Assembly: GCF_014360585.1 (NCBI RefSeq)
Contig: NZ_JACIXG010000042.1
Location: 1 to 44,000, forward strand
Direction of reading: 5' to 3'
Source: Nocardioides sp.
GTDB taxonomy: Bacteria; Actinomycetota; Actinomycetes; Propionibacteriales; Nocardioidaceae
DNA: 44,000 bases
The position numbers and the translations under genes were made by a program. This document shows, in pieces, positions 16,223 to 25,053 of the stretch. The notes beneath the pieces are model-generated. The model saw only the letters and a program-made list of their open reading frames with translations. It had not been told where the DNA came from and ran no database searches. The first letter of the stretch is position 1. Each line of letters starts with the position of its first letter.

Positions 16223-16648
16223 TCAGGCGAGGGCGGCGTCGAGGGTGATCGTGGTGCCGGTGAGGGCCTGGCTGACCGGGCAGCCGGCCTTGGCAGCCTC
16301 GGCGAGGCTGACGAAGGTCTCGTTGTCGAGCCCCTCGACCTCACCACGGGTGGTCAGCTTGATGCCGGTGATGCCCTTGCCGGGCGTGAACTCGACATCC
16401 GCGCTGGTCTGCAGGCTGGTCGCCGGGGTGCCGTTGTCGGCCAGGCCCTTGGAGAAGGCCATCGAGAAGCAGGAGGAGTGGGCTGCGGCGATGAGCTCCT
16501 CGGGGCTGGTCTTGCCGTTGGGCTCCTCGGAGCGGGCCGGCCAGGAGACGTCGTAGGTCCCCAGACCTGAGGAATCCAGCGTCACCTTCCCGGCACCCTC
16601 GAAGAGCGTGCCCTCCCAGACGGTGGTGGCAGTGCGGGTGGTGGCCAT
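16223..16648 (-). CDS. OsmC-family peroxiredoxin
   Basis: A 141-residue OsmC/Ohr-type thiol peroxidase that reduces organic hydroperoxides in the cytosol. The two redox cysteines are in place: Cys60 in A-H-S-S-C-F-S-M-A and Cys123 in A-G-C-P-V-S-Q-A-L. Both are buried in the family's swapped dimer. The active-site Arg/Glu pair (about residues 39-51, R-S-E-E...S-P-E-E) is present. Sequence details favour OsmC over Ohr. The ATG has a clear GGGAGA ribosome site seven bases upstream. It is convergent with the MscS gene and divergent from the haemoglobin gene. No OhrR-type regulator is adjacent. Confidence 0.93.
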   Translation of the reverse strand: MATTRTATTVWEGTLFEGAGKVTLDSSGLGTYDVSWPARSEEPNGKTSPEELIAAAHSSCFSMAFSKGLADNGTPATSLQTSADVEFTPGKGITGIKLTTRGEVEGLDNETFVSLAEAAKAGCPVSQALTGTTITLDAALA

Positions 16649-16735
16649 CGTTTATCTCCCAAAGATCGAGTGTGTGCGTACGCCTCCGATCCTGCCACGG
16701 GCGGCGAACGCGGACCCGCGTGGAAGAATGGCTCA

Positions 16736-17107
16736 GTGACGTTTTATGAGGAGATCGGCGGGATGGAGACCATCCGCACGATCGTGGCCAAGTTCTACGA
16801 GGGCGTGGCGACCGACGAGCTGATGCGGCCGATGTATCCGGAGGAGGATCTCGGTCCGGCCCAGGAGCGACTGACCCTCTTCCTGGCTCAGTACTGGGGC
16901 GGCCCGAGCACCTACTCCGAGCAGCGCGGGCACCCGCGGCTGCGGATGCGTCACGCCCCGTTCGAGGTCACCTCGGAGGCTCGTGACCGCTGGCTCCAGC
17001 ACTTCCGCGAGGGCCTCGACGCCGCCGGGCTGACACCGGAGCAGGACGCGCAGTTCTGGGCCTACGCCGAGCATGCCGCCAACTTCATGATCAACACGCC
17101 CGGGTGA
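16736..17107 (+). CDS. glbO: Group II truncated haemoglobin
   Basis: A 123-residue 2-on-2 globin of the TrHbO group that binds haem and O2/NO. The F-Y pair near residue 20 supplies the B10 tyrosine, Y-W-G-G-P at about residue 50 is the family CD/E signature, the H in M-R-H-A-P-F (about residue 71) is the proximal haem ligand, and the tryptophan of D-R-W-L-Q-H-F is the conserved G8 Trp. The GTG is used because GGAAG lies upstream and it gives the usual M-T-F-Y-E-E-I-G-G start. The stop overlaps the start of the TrkH-type gene by four bases (GTGA), so a haem globin and a K+ transporter are translationally coupled, which is unusual. Confidence 0.93.
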   Translation: MTFYEEIGGMETIRTIVAKFYEGVATDELMRPMYPEEDLGPAQERLTLFLAQYWGGPSTYSEQRGHPRLRMRHAPFEVTSEARDRWLQHFREGLDAAGLTPEQDAQFWAYAEHAANFMINTPG

Positions 17108-18462
17108 GCCCCCTGCCGCGCCGTGCGCGCCGCGGCAAGGGCCTGCTCCGTCACCCGACCCAGATCGTGGCGGTCGGGTTCGCAGCCATGATCCTGATCG
17201 GCACACTCCTGCTGATGCTTCCGGTGGCGCGCACCGAGCCGGGCCATGCGCCGTTCCTGACGGCCCTGTTCACCGCGACCAGCGCCGTCTGCGTCACCGG
17301 TCTGGTCGTCGTCGACACCCCGACCTACTGGTCGACCTTCGGCGAGGTCACCATCCTCGGGCTGATCCAGGTCGGCGGGATCGGGATCATGACGCTCGCC
17401 TCGATGCTGACACTGGTCGTCTTCCGCCGGCTCGGGCTGCGGTTCCGCCTCACCGCCGCGGTGGAGCACACCAGCTCCGGTCTCGGTGACGTCCGCAGCG
17501 TCATCAAGGGAGTCGTAGGCATCAGCCTGGTCATCGAGCTGATCATCGCGATCCCGCTGACGCTGCGCTTCTGGCTGGGCTACGGCGCCACCCTGGAGCG
17601 GGCTGCCTACGACGGCATCTTCCACTCGATCTCCGCCTTCAACAACGCCGGCTTCGCGCTGCGCTCTGACTCGCTGATGGGGTACGTCGCCGACCCCTGG
17701 ATCTGCCTGCCGATCGCCGTCGCCGTGATCGCCGGTGGTCTCGGGTTCCCGGTGTGGCTGGAGCTGCTGCGGCGTACGAAGGTGCGGATGTGGAGCCTGC
17801 ACACGAAGATGACCGTCTCGGGCACCATCGGACTGCTGATCATCGGCTCGCTGTTCTTCACCGCGGTCGAGTGGGGGAACGCCGGCACCCTGGGCGCGCT
17901 GAGCACCCCGGAGAAGCTGCTGGCCGGCTTCTTCCAGAGCACCATGACGCGTACGGCCGGGTTCAACAGCCTGGACTACGAGCAGATGCACGAAGGCACG
18001 CTGCTCGGCGTGGACGTGCTGATGCTCATCGGGGGAGGGTCGGCGGGCACCGCGGGCGGCCTCAAGGTCACCACCTTCATGCTGCTCTTCTTCGTCATCC
18101 TCGCTGAGGTGCGCGGCCAGCGCGAGGTCGAGGCGTTCGACCGACGCATCGACCCGCGGGCCATCCGTCAGGCCCTCACGGTCGCGCTGCTCTCGGTCGG
18201 CTTCGTGGTCACCGGCACCATCGCGCTGCTGCACCTGGTCGACGCGCCCACCCATCGAGTGCTCTTCGAGGCCGTCTCGGCCTTCGCGACTGTGGGACTG
18301 TCGACCAACCTCACCTATGACGTCCCCCCGGGCGGTCAGCTGATCCTGGTCGCGATGATGTTCATCGGCAGGATCGGTCCCATCACCCTCGTCTCCGCCC
18401 TGGCGCTCCGCGACCGCGAGCGTCTGCACCGCTACCCGGAAGGACGGCCCCTCATTGGCTAG
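17104..18462 (+). CDS. TrkH/KtrB-family potassium transporter membrane subunit
   Basis: A 452-residue polytopic membrane protein of the TrkH/KtrB superfamily, the K+-conducting subunit of a low/medium-affinity uptake system. Four M1-P-M2 repeats are visible. Their selectivity-loop glycines sit in T-S-A-V-C-V-T-G-L-V near residue 60, the F-N-N-A-G-F-A-L segment near residue 180, the T-A-G-F-N-S segment near residue 282, and the V-G-L-S-T-N segment near residue 396. The GTG start overlaps the globin stop. The gene overlaps the next one, the TrkA-type gating subunit, by eight bases, so the two are co-expressed as expected. The length fits KtrB/TrkG-like proteins. Confidence 0.94.
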   Translation: MSPLPRRARRGKGLLRHPTQIVAVGFAAMILIGTLLLMLPVARTEPGHAPFLTALFTATSAVCVTGLVVVDTPTYWSTFGEVTILGLIQVGGIGIMTLASMLTLVVFRRLGLRFRLTAAVEHTSSGLGDVRSVIKGVVGISLVIELIIAIPLTLRFWLGYGATLERAAYDGIFHSISAFNNAGFALRSDSLMGYVADPWICLPIAVAVIAGGLGFPVWLELLRRTKVRMWSLHTKMTVSGTIGLLIIGSLFFTAVEWGNAGTLGALSTPEKLLAGFFQSTMTRTAGFNSLDYEQMHEGTLLGVDVLMLIGGGSAGTAGGLKVTTFMLLFFVILAEVRGQREVEAFDRRIDPRAIRQALTVALLSVGFVVTGTIALLHLVDAPTHRVLFEAVSAFATVGLSTNLTYDVPPGGQLILVAMMFIGRIGPITLVSALALRDRERLHRYPEGRPLIG

Positions 18463-19135
18463 GACCAGATCGGACAAGAACGGCACCACCCGCGGCGGCG
18501 TCGCCGTGCTCGGCCTCGGCCGGTTCGGCAGCGCGCTCGCCCTCGAGCTCGTCGAGGAGGGCGAGGAGGTGCTCGCCGCCGACCTGAACCCTCGGGCGGT
18601 CCAGGAGCACGCTGGCCGGCTGACCCACGTGGTCGAGGCCGACACCACGAGCGAGGACGCCATGCGCGGGCTCGGCCTCGGCGAGTTCGGCACCGTGGTC
18701 GTGAGCATCGGCACCGACATCGAGGCGAGCATCCTGACCGCGTCGGTCGCGATCCATCTCGGCGTACGCAACGTCTGGGCCAAGGCGATCAGCGAGCCCC
18801 ACGCCCGGATCCTCGCCCAGATCGGGGTGCACAACGTCGTCCGCCCCGAGCACGACATGGGTCAACGCGTCGCCCACCTAGTCCGCGGACGGATGCTCGA
18901 CTACATCGAGTTCGACGACGGGTACGTCTTCGTGAAGACTCGTCCGCCGGCCCTGCTGCACAACCGCAGCCTCACCGGCGTCGGCGTGCGCAAGACCTAC
19001 GGCGTCACCGTCGTCGGGGTGAAACCGGCCGGCGGCACGTTCACCTACACGAGCGCGGAGACCGTCATCCGCCCCGACGACCACATCATCGTCTCCGGGC
19101 CCCAGGACAAGGTCGAGGCCTTCGCGCGGCTCTAG
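18455..19135 (+). CDS. TrkA/KtrA-family potassium uptake regulatory subunit
   Basis: A 226-residue cytosolic RCK protein that forms the gating ring of the TrkH-type transporter. The N-terminal Rossmann (TrkA-N) domain has G-L-G-R-F-G (residues 20-25) for NAD(H)/ATP binding and the acidic D at the end of strand 2 (A-A-D-L-N). The TrkA-C domain occupies about residues 145-226, and in this family may bind c-di-AMP. The TTG start lies eight bases inside the upstream gene, tying the two together. It ends six bases before the stop of kdpE on the other strand, so two separate K+ uptake systems meet tail to tail. Confidence 0.94.
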   Translation: MARTRSDKNGTTRGGVAVLGLGRFGSALALELVEEGEEVLAADLNPRAVQEHAGRLTHVVEADTTSEDAMRGLGLGEFGTVVVSIGTDIEASILTASVAIHLGVRNVWAKAISEPHARILAQIGVHNVVRPEHDMGQRVAHLVRGRMLDYIEFDDGYVFVKTRPPALLHNRSLTGVGVRKTYGVTVVGVKPAGGTFTYTSAETVIRPDDHIIVSGPQDKVEAFARL

Positions 19136-19141
19136 GTCAGG

Positions 19142-19828
19142 TCAAGCGCGCGGATCGAGGGTGTAGCCGACGCCAGGGGTGGTGACCAGGTGGCGCGGGC
19201 GGGAAGGGTCCTCCTCGAGCTTGCGGCGCAGCTGGGCGGCGTAGACCCGCAGATAGTGGGTCTCCTTGGCGTAGGCCGGGCCCCACACCTCCTTGAGAAT
19301 CTGCTCCCGCGGGACCAGCCGGCCGAGGTTGCGGGCGAGGAGCTCGAGGAACGACCACTCGGTCGGGGTGAGGCGGACGTCCTCACCTGCCTTGTGGACA
19401 CGCTTGCGGGCGAAGTCGATCTCCAGGTCGCCGACGTTCACGGTGGCCGCCGCGGGCGGTGCGGAGTCCTGGGACCGCCGGACGGCAGCTCGAAGACGAG
19501 CCATCAGCTCGTTCATCGCGAACGGCTTGGTCACGTAGTCGTCGGCCCCGAGGTCCAGCGCCTCGATCTTGTCGTCGCCGTGCTGGCGCGCGGAGAGCAC
19601 GACGACCGGCACCTGGGTCCAGCCGCGCAGCCCCTCGATCACCTCCGTGCCGTCCAGGTCCGGGAGGCCGAGGTCGAGCAGGACGACGTCGGGGTGGGTC
19701 GCCGCGGCGGCGGCGAGCGCCGAACGCCCATCGGTCGCCGTCTCGACCTCCCAGCCGGCGGCACGCAGGTTGATGGCGAGCGCCCGAAGCAGGGCAGGCT
19801 CGTCGTCGACGACGAGTACGCGGCTCAT
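19142..19828 (-). CDS. kdpE: Kdp operon response regulator KdpE
   Basis: A 228-residue OmpR/PhoB-class response regulator. The receiver domain has the acidic pocket Asp8/Asp9, the phosphoacceptor Asp52 in V-L-L-D-L-G-L-P-D, and Lys101 in V-T-K-P-F. The winged-helix DNA-binding domain spans about residues 128-228, with the family's L-T-P-T-E-W and Y-L-R-V-Y-A-A-Q-L-R-R-K-L segments typical of KdpE. Phosphorylated by KdpD, it should activate kdpFABC. The likely binding array is at 26919-26967. The ATG overlaps the kdpD stop by four bases. It is the last gene of the operon and converges on the TrkA-type gene. Confidence 0.96.
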   Translation of the reverse strand: MSRVLVVDDEPALLRALAINLRAAGWEVETATDGRSALAAAAATHPDVVLLDLGLPDLDGTEVIEGLRGWTQVPVVVLSARQHGDDKIEALDLGADDYVTKPFAMNELMARLRAAVRRSQDSAPPAAATVNVGDLEIDFARKRVHKAGEDVRLTPTEWSFLELLARNLGRLVPREQILKEVWGPAYAKETHYLRVYAAQLRRKLEEDPSRPRHLVTTPGVGYTLDPRA

Positions 19829-22362
19829 CGATCCACCTCTGCGCGCGGCACCGCGACGACCATGGTCAGGCCACCGCCAGGGGTGTCCTCGGCGGACAAT
19901 CTGATCCCGAGCGCCTCGCTCAGTCCCTTGGCCACGGCGAGGCCGAGACCCAACCCGTCCGCCGAGGTGTCGTCGAGGCGCTGGAAGGGCTCGAACATCC
20001 GCTCCCGCTGCTCCTCGGGAACACCCGGTCCGCGATCGACGACCATCACCTCCACAGTCTCCGGTGTCTCGTGCGCGAGGACGCGTACCGGCTCGCCGGG
20101 GCGCGGCCCCTGGGCGCTGGCGCGAACGGCGTTGCTCACCAGGTTGGCGACGACCCGCTCCAACAACCCTGAGTCGGTGCGTACGAGAGGGGTCCCCTCG
20201 TCGACGTCGAACACGATCGATCCCGGGGGCAGGCCGGCGACCGCCAGCGGCAGCGACTCCTCCAGGCTGACGTCCCGCATCGCCGGGTGGACCAGGCCGG
20301 CCTCGACCCGGGAGAGGTCGAGGAGGTTGTCGATGAGCGCCTCGAGCTGGTCGGCGGAGGTGGCGGCCGACTCGATGAGCTCCTTGCGATCCTGCTCGGG
20401 CAACCGGTCCGTCAGCAGACCGTCGAGAGCCGCGCGCATCGTCGCCAGCGGCGTACGCAGGTCGTGGGAGACCGCGCGGAGCAGCGAGGTCGAGGTCTGC
20501 TCGGCCCGCTCCAGCGCCAGCGCGCGGTCGGCCTGGTCTCGCAACCGGCGATACTCCAGCACCAGCGAGGTCTGGATGGCGAAGGCGTCCAGCACGCGCT
20601 GGTCCGCCGCCCGGAGCGGATCGCCGCGCAGCACGATCACGTGATCGTCGTCGACCCGGACCTGGGTGTCGCCGGATCCAGGCTCCTTCGCCGCGTCCTG
20701 GCCGACCTCGGCCAGCGTGTGCCACCCCGACGCGCTCGCTCGCAGCAGGGCCACCGACCGCTGCCCGAAGCTCTCGCGTACGCGATGGACGATCGCCTCC
20801 GCGGTGTCCTGGCCGGTGAGCACCGACCTCGACAGGGCACCGATCGTCGACGCCTCCGCGCGCGCCCGCGCCGCCTCCTCCGAACGTCGTGCCGCCTGAT
20901 CGACGACCCCCGCCACGGACAGCGCGATCATCAGGAAGACCCCCAGCGCGACGACGTTGTGCGAGCTCTGCACGGTCAGGTCGTAGTAGGGCTGGGTGAA
21001 GAAGAAGTTCAGCACCCCGGCGCCGATCATGGCTGCGACCGCCGACGCCCGCCTGCCTCCGATGAGCGCCACCGCCACGATCGCGCCGGTCATCAGCAGG
21101 CTGGCCACCGGGAGCTGGGCGTTGCGGTCGGCCGACGGCACCAGGTAGAGGCACCCGAGCAGCGCGAACGGCAGCACGACCGCAGCGGCCCATCCCGCCA
21201 GCCGCCGCGAACGGCCCAGCGCCGATCGAGGCCGCCGCAGGGGTAGGCCTGCCCCGGCGTGCTCATGGGTCACCAGGTGCACGTCGATGCTGCCCGCCGC
21301 GGTCGCGATCCGGTCGCCGGTGCTGCCGCTGAACAGGCGTCGTACCCGGCCGTGCCGGGAGACACCGACGATGATCATCGTGGCGTTGGCACCGGCCGCG
21401 AAGTCGACGATCGCGGTGGCGGGATCGTCGCCGATGACGGTGTGGAAGGTGCCGCCCAGCGACCGGGTGAGGCTCTGGCTCTGCGGAAGGTCGCCTGTCG
21501 ACCGTGCCAGGCCGTCCGCGGAGACGACGTGCACCGCGACCAGCTCGGAGCCCTTGGCGCGCTGGCAGAGCCGAGCCCCACGGCGCAGCAGGGTCTCCGA
21601 CTCGGGCCCGCCGGTGACCGCGACCACGATGCGCTCCTTGGTGGGCCAGGGATGCGCGATCTGGTGCTCACGCCGGTAGTCGCCGAGCGCGTCGTCGACC
21701 CGGTCCGCCAGCCACAGCAGCGCCAGCTCCCGCAGTGCGGTGAGGTTGCCGACCCGGAAGTACGAGGTCAGCGAGGCGTCGATGTTCTCCGGCTTGTAGA
21801 CGTTGCCATGGGCCATCCTCCGCCGCAGCGCCTGCGGCGCCATGTCGACCAGGTGGATCATGTCGGCGGTGCGTACGAGGTCGTCGGGGACGGTCTCCCG
21901 CTGGCGTACGCCGGTGATCCGCTCGACCTCGTCGTTGAGCGACTCCAGGTGCTGGATGTTGACGGTCGTGATCACGTCGATCCCGGCCGCTCGGAGCTGC
22001 TCGATGTCCTGGGCCCGCTTGAGGTGCGGGCTGCCGGGCACGTTGGTGTGCGCGAGCTCGTCGACACAGACCACCTTCGGGTCGCGGGCGATCACCGCCT
22101 CCACGTCGAGCTCGGTGAAGGTCGTTCCGCGATAGACGATCTCCCGGCTCGGGATCACCTCGAGCCCCTCGATCTGGCGCATGGTGTTGCTGCGGTCGTG
22201 GGTCTCGACGAACCCGACCACCACATCGGTCCCCCGCGCCTGACGACGCCGCGCCTCACCGAGCATGGCGTAGGTCTTGCCCACGCCGGGCGCGGCTCCG
22301 AGATAGACGGTCAGACGACCCCGCGGTTGCTGGGGCCGTCCGACCGTCGACGTGGTCTGCAC
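19825..22362 (-). CDS. kdpD: Potassium/turgor sensor histidine kinase KdpD
   Basis: An 845-residue sensor kinase. The KdpD N-terminal domain has Walker A G-A-A-P-G-V-G-K-T (residues 22-30) and the V-C-V-D-E-L-A-H-T-N Walker B. A universal-stress-like domain follows (about 230-350), then four membrane segments (DUF4118, about 385-490), a GAF-like region, the dimerisation helix with phospho-His in S-H-D-L-R-T-P-L, and a HATPase domain with N (N-L-V-S-N-A-V) and G (D-R-G-P-G-V, G-L-G-L-G-L) boxes. All kinase motifs are intact. The GTG at 22362 lies five bases after kdpC; a TTG at 22374 is an alternative. It responds to low K+ or osmotic stress and signals to KdpE. Confidence 0.96.
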   Translation of the reverse strand: MQTTSTVGRPQQPRGRLTVYLGAAPGVGKTYAMLGEARRRQARGTDVVVGFVETHDRSNTMRQIEGLEVIPSREIVYRGTTFTELDVEAVIARDPKVVCVDELAHTNVPGSPHLKRAQDIEQLRAAGIDVITTVNIQHLESLNDEVERITGVRQRETVPDDLVRTADMIHLVDMAPQALRRRMAHGNVYKPENIDASLTSYFRVGNLTALRELALLWLADRVDDALGDYRREHQIAHPWPTKERIVVAVTGGPESETLLRRGARLCQRAKGSELVAVHVVSADGLARSTGDLPQSQSLTRSLGGTFHTVIGDDPATAIVDFAAGANATMIIVGVSRHGRVRRLFSGSTGDRIATAAGSIDVHLVTHEHAGAGLPLRRPRSALGRSRRLAGWAAAVVLPFALLGCLYLVPSADRNAQLPVASLLMTGAIVAVALIGGRRASAVAAMIGAGVLNFFFTQPYYDLTVQSSHNVVALGVFLMIALSVAGVVDQAARRSEEAARARAEASTIGALSRSVLTGQDTAEAIVHRVRESFGQRSVALLRASASGWHTLAEVGQDAAKEPGSGDTQVRVDDDHVIVLRGDPLRAADQRVLDAFAIQTSLVLEYRRLRDQADRALALERAEQTSTSLLRAVSHDLRTPLATMRAALDGLLTDRLPEQDRKELIESAATSADQLEALIDNLLDLSRVEAGLVHPAMRDVSLEESLPLAVAGLPPGSIVFDVDEGTPLVRTDSGLLERVVANLVSNAVRASAQGPRPGEPVRVLAHETPETVEVMVVDRGPGVPEEQRERMFEPFQRLDDTSADGLGLGLAVAKGLSEALGIRLSAEDTPGGGLTMVVAVPRAEVDR

Positions 22363-22366
22363 GTCC

Positions 22367-22978
22367 CTATTCAACCTCTCCGCGCACCGCGATGTTGAGC
22401 TCGAGCACGTTGACCCGCGGTTCACCGAGGAATCCGAAGGTGCGGTCGTCGGTGTGCTCGGCCACCAGCGCCGCCACCGCGTCCTCCGAGAGCCCGTTGA
22501 CGCGGGCCACCCGGGACACCTGGAGGGCTGCGTAAGCCGGTGAGATGTCCGGGTCGATCCCGGAAGCGGAGGCGGTGACGGCGTCGGCGGGAACCTGGTC
22601 GACCGAGACGCCTTCACGAACCGCGACGTCGCGGCGGCGCTCCTTGATCGCCTTGACCAGGTCCGGGTCCTCGGGGCCGAGGTTGGAGCCGGAGGTGGAC
22701 AGCGTGTCCCAGCCGTCGCCGGCCACGCTGGGACGCGGGTGGAAGAGTCGCTCGTCGTCGTTGCGCTGCCCGATCAGGGCCGAGCCGACCGCCTCGGCGG
22801 GGTCGTCGGTGTGCGCGCCGGATTCGGTGACCAGGGAGCCGTCGGCTCGCCACCCGAAGGCAGCCTGGGCCACACCGGTGACGACGAGCGGGTAGGCGAT
22901 CCCGCACAGCAGGGTCGCGGCGATGAGCACACGGAGCCCGGCGAGGGAGTGACGCAGCAGTGCAAGGAGATCAGACAT
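22367..22978 (-). CDS. kdpC: Potassium-transporting ATPase subunit C
   Basis: A 203-residue single-pass membrane protein that stabilises the KdpFABC complex and assists ATP binding by KdpB. One N-terminal membrane segment (about residues 12-34, L-R-V-L-I-A-A-T-L-L-C-G-I-A-Y-P-L-V) is followed by an extracytoplasmic domain. That domain carries the family patterns G-S-A-L-I-G-Q, L-F-H-P-R-P-S, S-G-S-N-L-G and G-I-D-P-D-I-S-P-A-Y-A. The ATG lies two bases after the kdpB stop, and the gene ends just before kdpD. Length and motif order are normal. Confidence 0.96.
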   Translation of the reverse strand: MSDLLALLRHSLAGLRVLIAATLLCGIAYPLVVTGVAQAAFGWRADGSLVTESGAHTDDPAEAVGSALIGQRNDDERLFHPRPSVAGDGWDTLSTSGSNLGPEDPDLVKAIKERRRDVAVREGVSVDQVPADAVTASASGIDPDISPAYAALQVSRVARVNGLSEDAVAALVAEHTDDRTFGFLGEPRVNVLELNIAVRGEVE

Positions 22979-22980
22979 GT

Positions 22981-25053
22981 TCACAGTCCTGGGATGAGAG
23001 AGACGAAGAGGTCGAGCAGCTTGATCCCGAGGAACGGCGCGATCAGGCCGCCGATCCCGTAGCGCAGCAGGTTGCGGCGCAGCAGAGCCGAGGCAGAGGA
23101 CGGCCGGTAGCTGACTCCGCGCAGGGCCAGCGGGATCAGCGCGATGATGATCAGCGCGTTGAAGACCACTGCGGAGACGATCGCCGACTCCGGCGAGGAC
23201 AGCCGCATGATGTTGAGGGCATCCAGCGCGGGGAAGACCCCGACGAACATCGCCGGCAGGATCGCGAAGTACTTGGCGACGTCGTTGGCCACCGAGAAGG
23301 TGGTCAGCGCGCCCCGGGTGATCAGCAGCTGCTTGCCGATCTCGACCACATCGATCAGCTTGGTCGGGTCGGAGTCGAGGTCGACCATGTTGCCGGCCTC
23401 CTTGGCTGCGGTCGTCCCGGTGTTCATCGCGACACCGACATCGGCCTGGGCGAGCGCGGGGGCGTCGTTGGTGCCGTCGCCGCACATCGCGACCATCCTT
23501 CCGCCGCGCTGCTCCTGGCGGATCAGCGCCAGCTTGTCCTCCGGGGTGGCCTCGGCGAGGAAGTCGTCGACACCCGCCTCCTTGGCGATGGCAGCCGCAG
23601 TGGCGGCGTTGTCGCCGGTGATCATCACCGTCTTGATGCCCATCGCGCGGAGCTCGTCGAAACGCTCGCGGATGCCGTCCTTGACGACGTCCTTGAGGTG
23701 TACGACGCCCAGCACCCGCGCCGGGTCACCGTCGCGGCGTTCGGCGACGACGAGCGGCGTGCCACCGCTCTCGGCGATCCGAGCGACGATCTCGTCGGTC
23801 TCCGCCGGCACCTGCCCGCCGTTCCCCTTCACCCAGGCAGCCACGGCGGACCCGGCGCCCTTGCGTACGTTCAGGCCTGGGCTGTCCAGCCCGGACATCC
23901 GGGTGGTGGCGGAGAACTCCACCATCGTGGCCACTTCCGGCCTGCCCATGGGGCGACCAACCAGCGTCAGGATGCTCCGCCCCTCCGGGGTCTGGTCGGA
24001 GAGGCTGGCCAGGAGCGCCGCGTTCTCCGCGCCGGTCAGCGTGACCCCGGTGACCGGGACGATCTCGTACGCCTGCCGGTTGCCGTACGTGATCGTGCCG
24101 GTCTTGTCGAGCAGGAGCACGTCCACGTCCCCCGCCGCCTCGACCGCCCGGCCGGACATCGCGAGCACGTTGCGGCGTACGAGCCGGTCCATGCCGGCGA
24201 TGCCGATCGCGCTCAGCAGAGCGCCGATGGTGGTCGGGATCAGGCAGACCAGCAGTGCGGTGAGGACCAGCCACGACTGGTGTGCTCCCGAGTAGTCGGC
24301 CAGGTAGTAGAGGCTCCCGCAGACCACCACGAAGATGACGGTCAGGCTGCTCAGGAGCACGTTGAGCGCGACCTCGTTGGGGGTGCGCTGCCGCTCCGAG
24401 CCCTCGACCAGGGCGATCATCCGGTCCACGAAGGAGTGGCCCGGGTCGGAGGTGATCCGGACGACGATCCGGTCCGAGAGGACCAGGGTGCCGCCGGTCA
24501 CCGCGCTGCGGTCGCCGCCGGACTCGCGGATCACCGGAGCCGACTCGCCGGTCACGGCCGACTCGTCGACGCTGGCGACGCCGTCGATGACGTCACCGTC
24601 GCCCGGGATCCGCTCGCCGGCCTCGATCACGACGACGTCTCCGACGCGCAGGTCGGTGGAGGCGACGAGCTCCTCGGCGCCGCCGATTCCCCCACGGAGA
24701 CGGCGGGCCGTGGTCTCGGTCTGGAGGGCACGCAGGCTGGCCGCCTGAGCCTTCCCGCGGCCCTCGGCGACCGACTCTGCCAGGGCACCGAAGACGACGG
24801 TGAGCCACAGCCAGGCGGTGACCAGCCACCCCATCGCCGACGGGTCGCGGACCGACATGACGGTCGTGGCGGCCGCACCGATCTCCACCACCAGCATGAC
24901 CGGGGTGGCCACCAGCTTGCGGGGATCGAGCTTGCGCAGCGCTCCGGGCATCGCCTCGGCGACCTGCTTGACCGTGAGCACCGAGGCCGCGGCCTCGACA
25001 CTGGCGTCGTGCTCGGCGTGGTCCTCAGGGGTACGTACGGGGGTCTGGGTCAT
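22981..25053 (-). CDS. kdpB: Potassium-transporting ATPase ATP-binding subunit
   Basis: A 690-residue P-type ATPase subunit that hydrolyses ATP to power K+ import through KdpA. The phosphorylation motif [10 protein letters not shown] is present, together with the T-G-E-S-A-P actuator loop, the [12 protein letters not shown] hinge motif, and the membrane helices before and after them. Nothing is missing. The ATG overlaps the kdpA stop by four bases, and kdpC follows after two bases, so kdpA-kdpB-kdpC are translationally coupled. The reading frame has the same codon bias as its neighbours, so there is no sign of recent transfer. Confidence 0.97.
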   Translation of the reverse strand: MTQTPVRTPEDHAEHDASVEAAASVLTVKQVAEAMPGALRKLDPRKLVATPVMLVVEIGAAATTVMSVRDPSAMGWLVTAWLWLTVVFGALAESVAEGRGKAQAASLRALQTETTARRLRGGIGGAEELVASTDLRVGDVVVIEAGERIPGDGDVIDGVASVDESAVTGESAPVIRESGGDRSAVTGGTLVLSDRIVVRITSDPGHSFVDRMIALVEGSERQRTPNEVALNVLLSSLTVIFVVVCGSLYYLADYSGAHQSWLVLTALLVCLIPTTIGALLSAIGIAGMDRLVRRNVLAMSGRAVEAAGDVDVLLLDKTGTITYGNRQAYEIVPVTGVTLTGAENAALLASLSDQTPEGRSILTLVGRPMGRPEVATMVEFSATTRMSGLDSPGLNVRKGAGSAVAAWVKGNGGQVPAETDEIVARIAESGGTPLVVAERRDGDPARVLGVVHLKDVVKDGIRERFDELRAMGIKTVMITGDNAATAAAIAKEAGVDDFLAEATPEDKLALIRQEQRGGRMVAMCGDGTNDAPALAQADVGVAMNTGTTAAKEAGNMVDLDSDPTKLIDVVEIGKQLLITRGALTTFSVANDVAKYFAILPAMFVGVFPALDALNIMRLSSPESAIVSAVVFNALIIIALIPLALRGVSYRPSSASALLRRNLLRYGIGGLIAPFLGIKLLDLFVSLIPGL

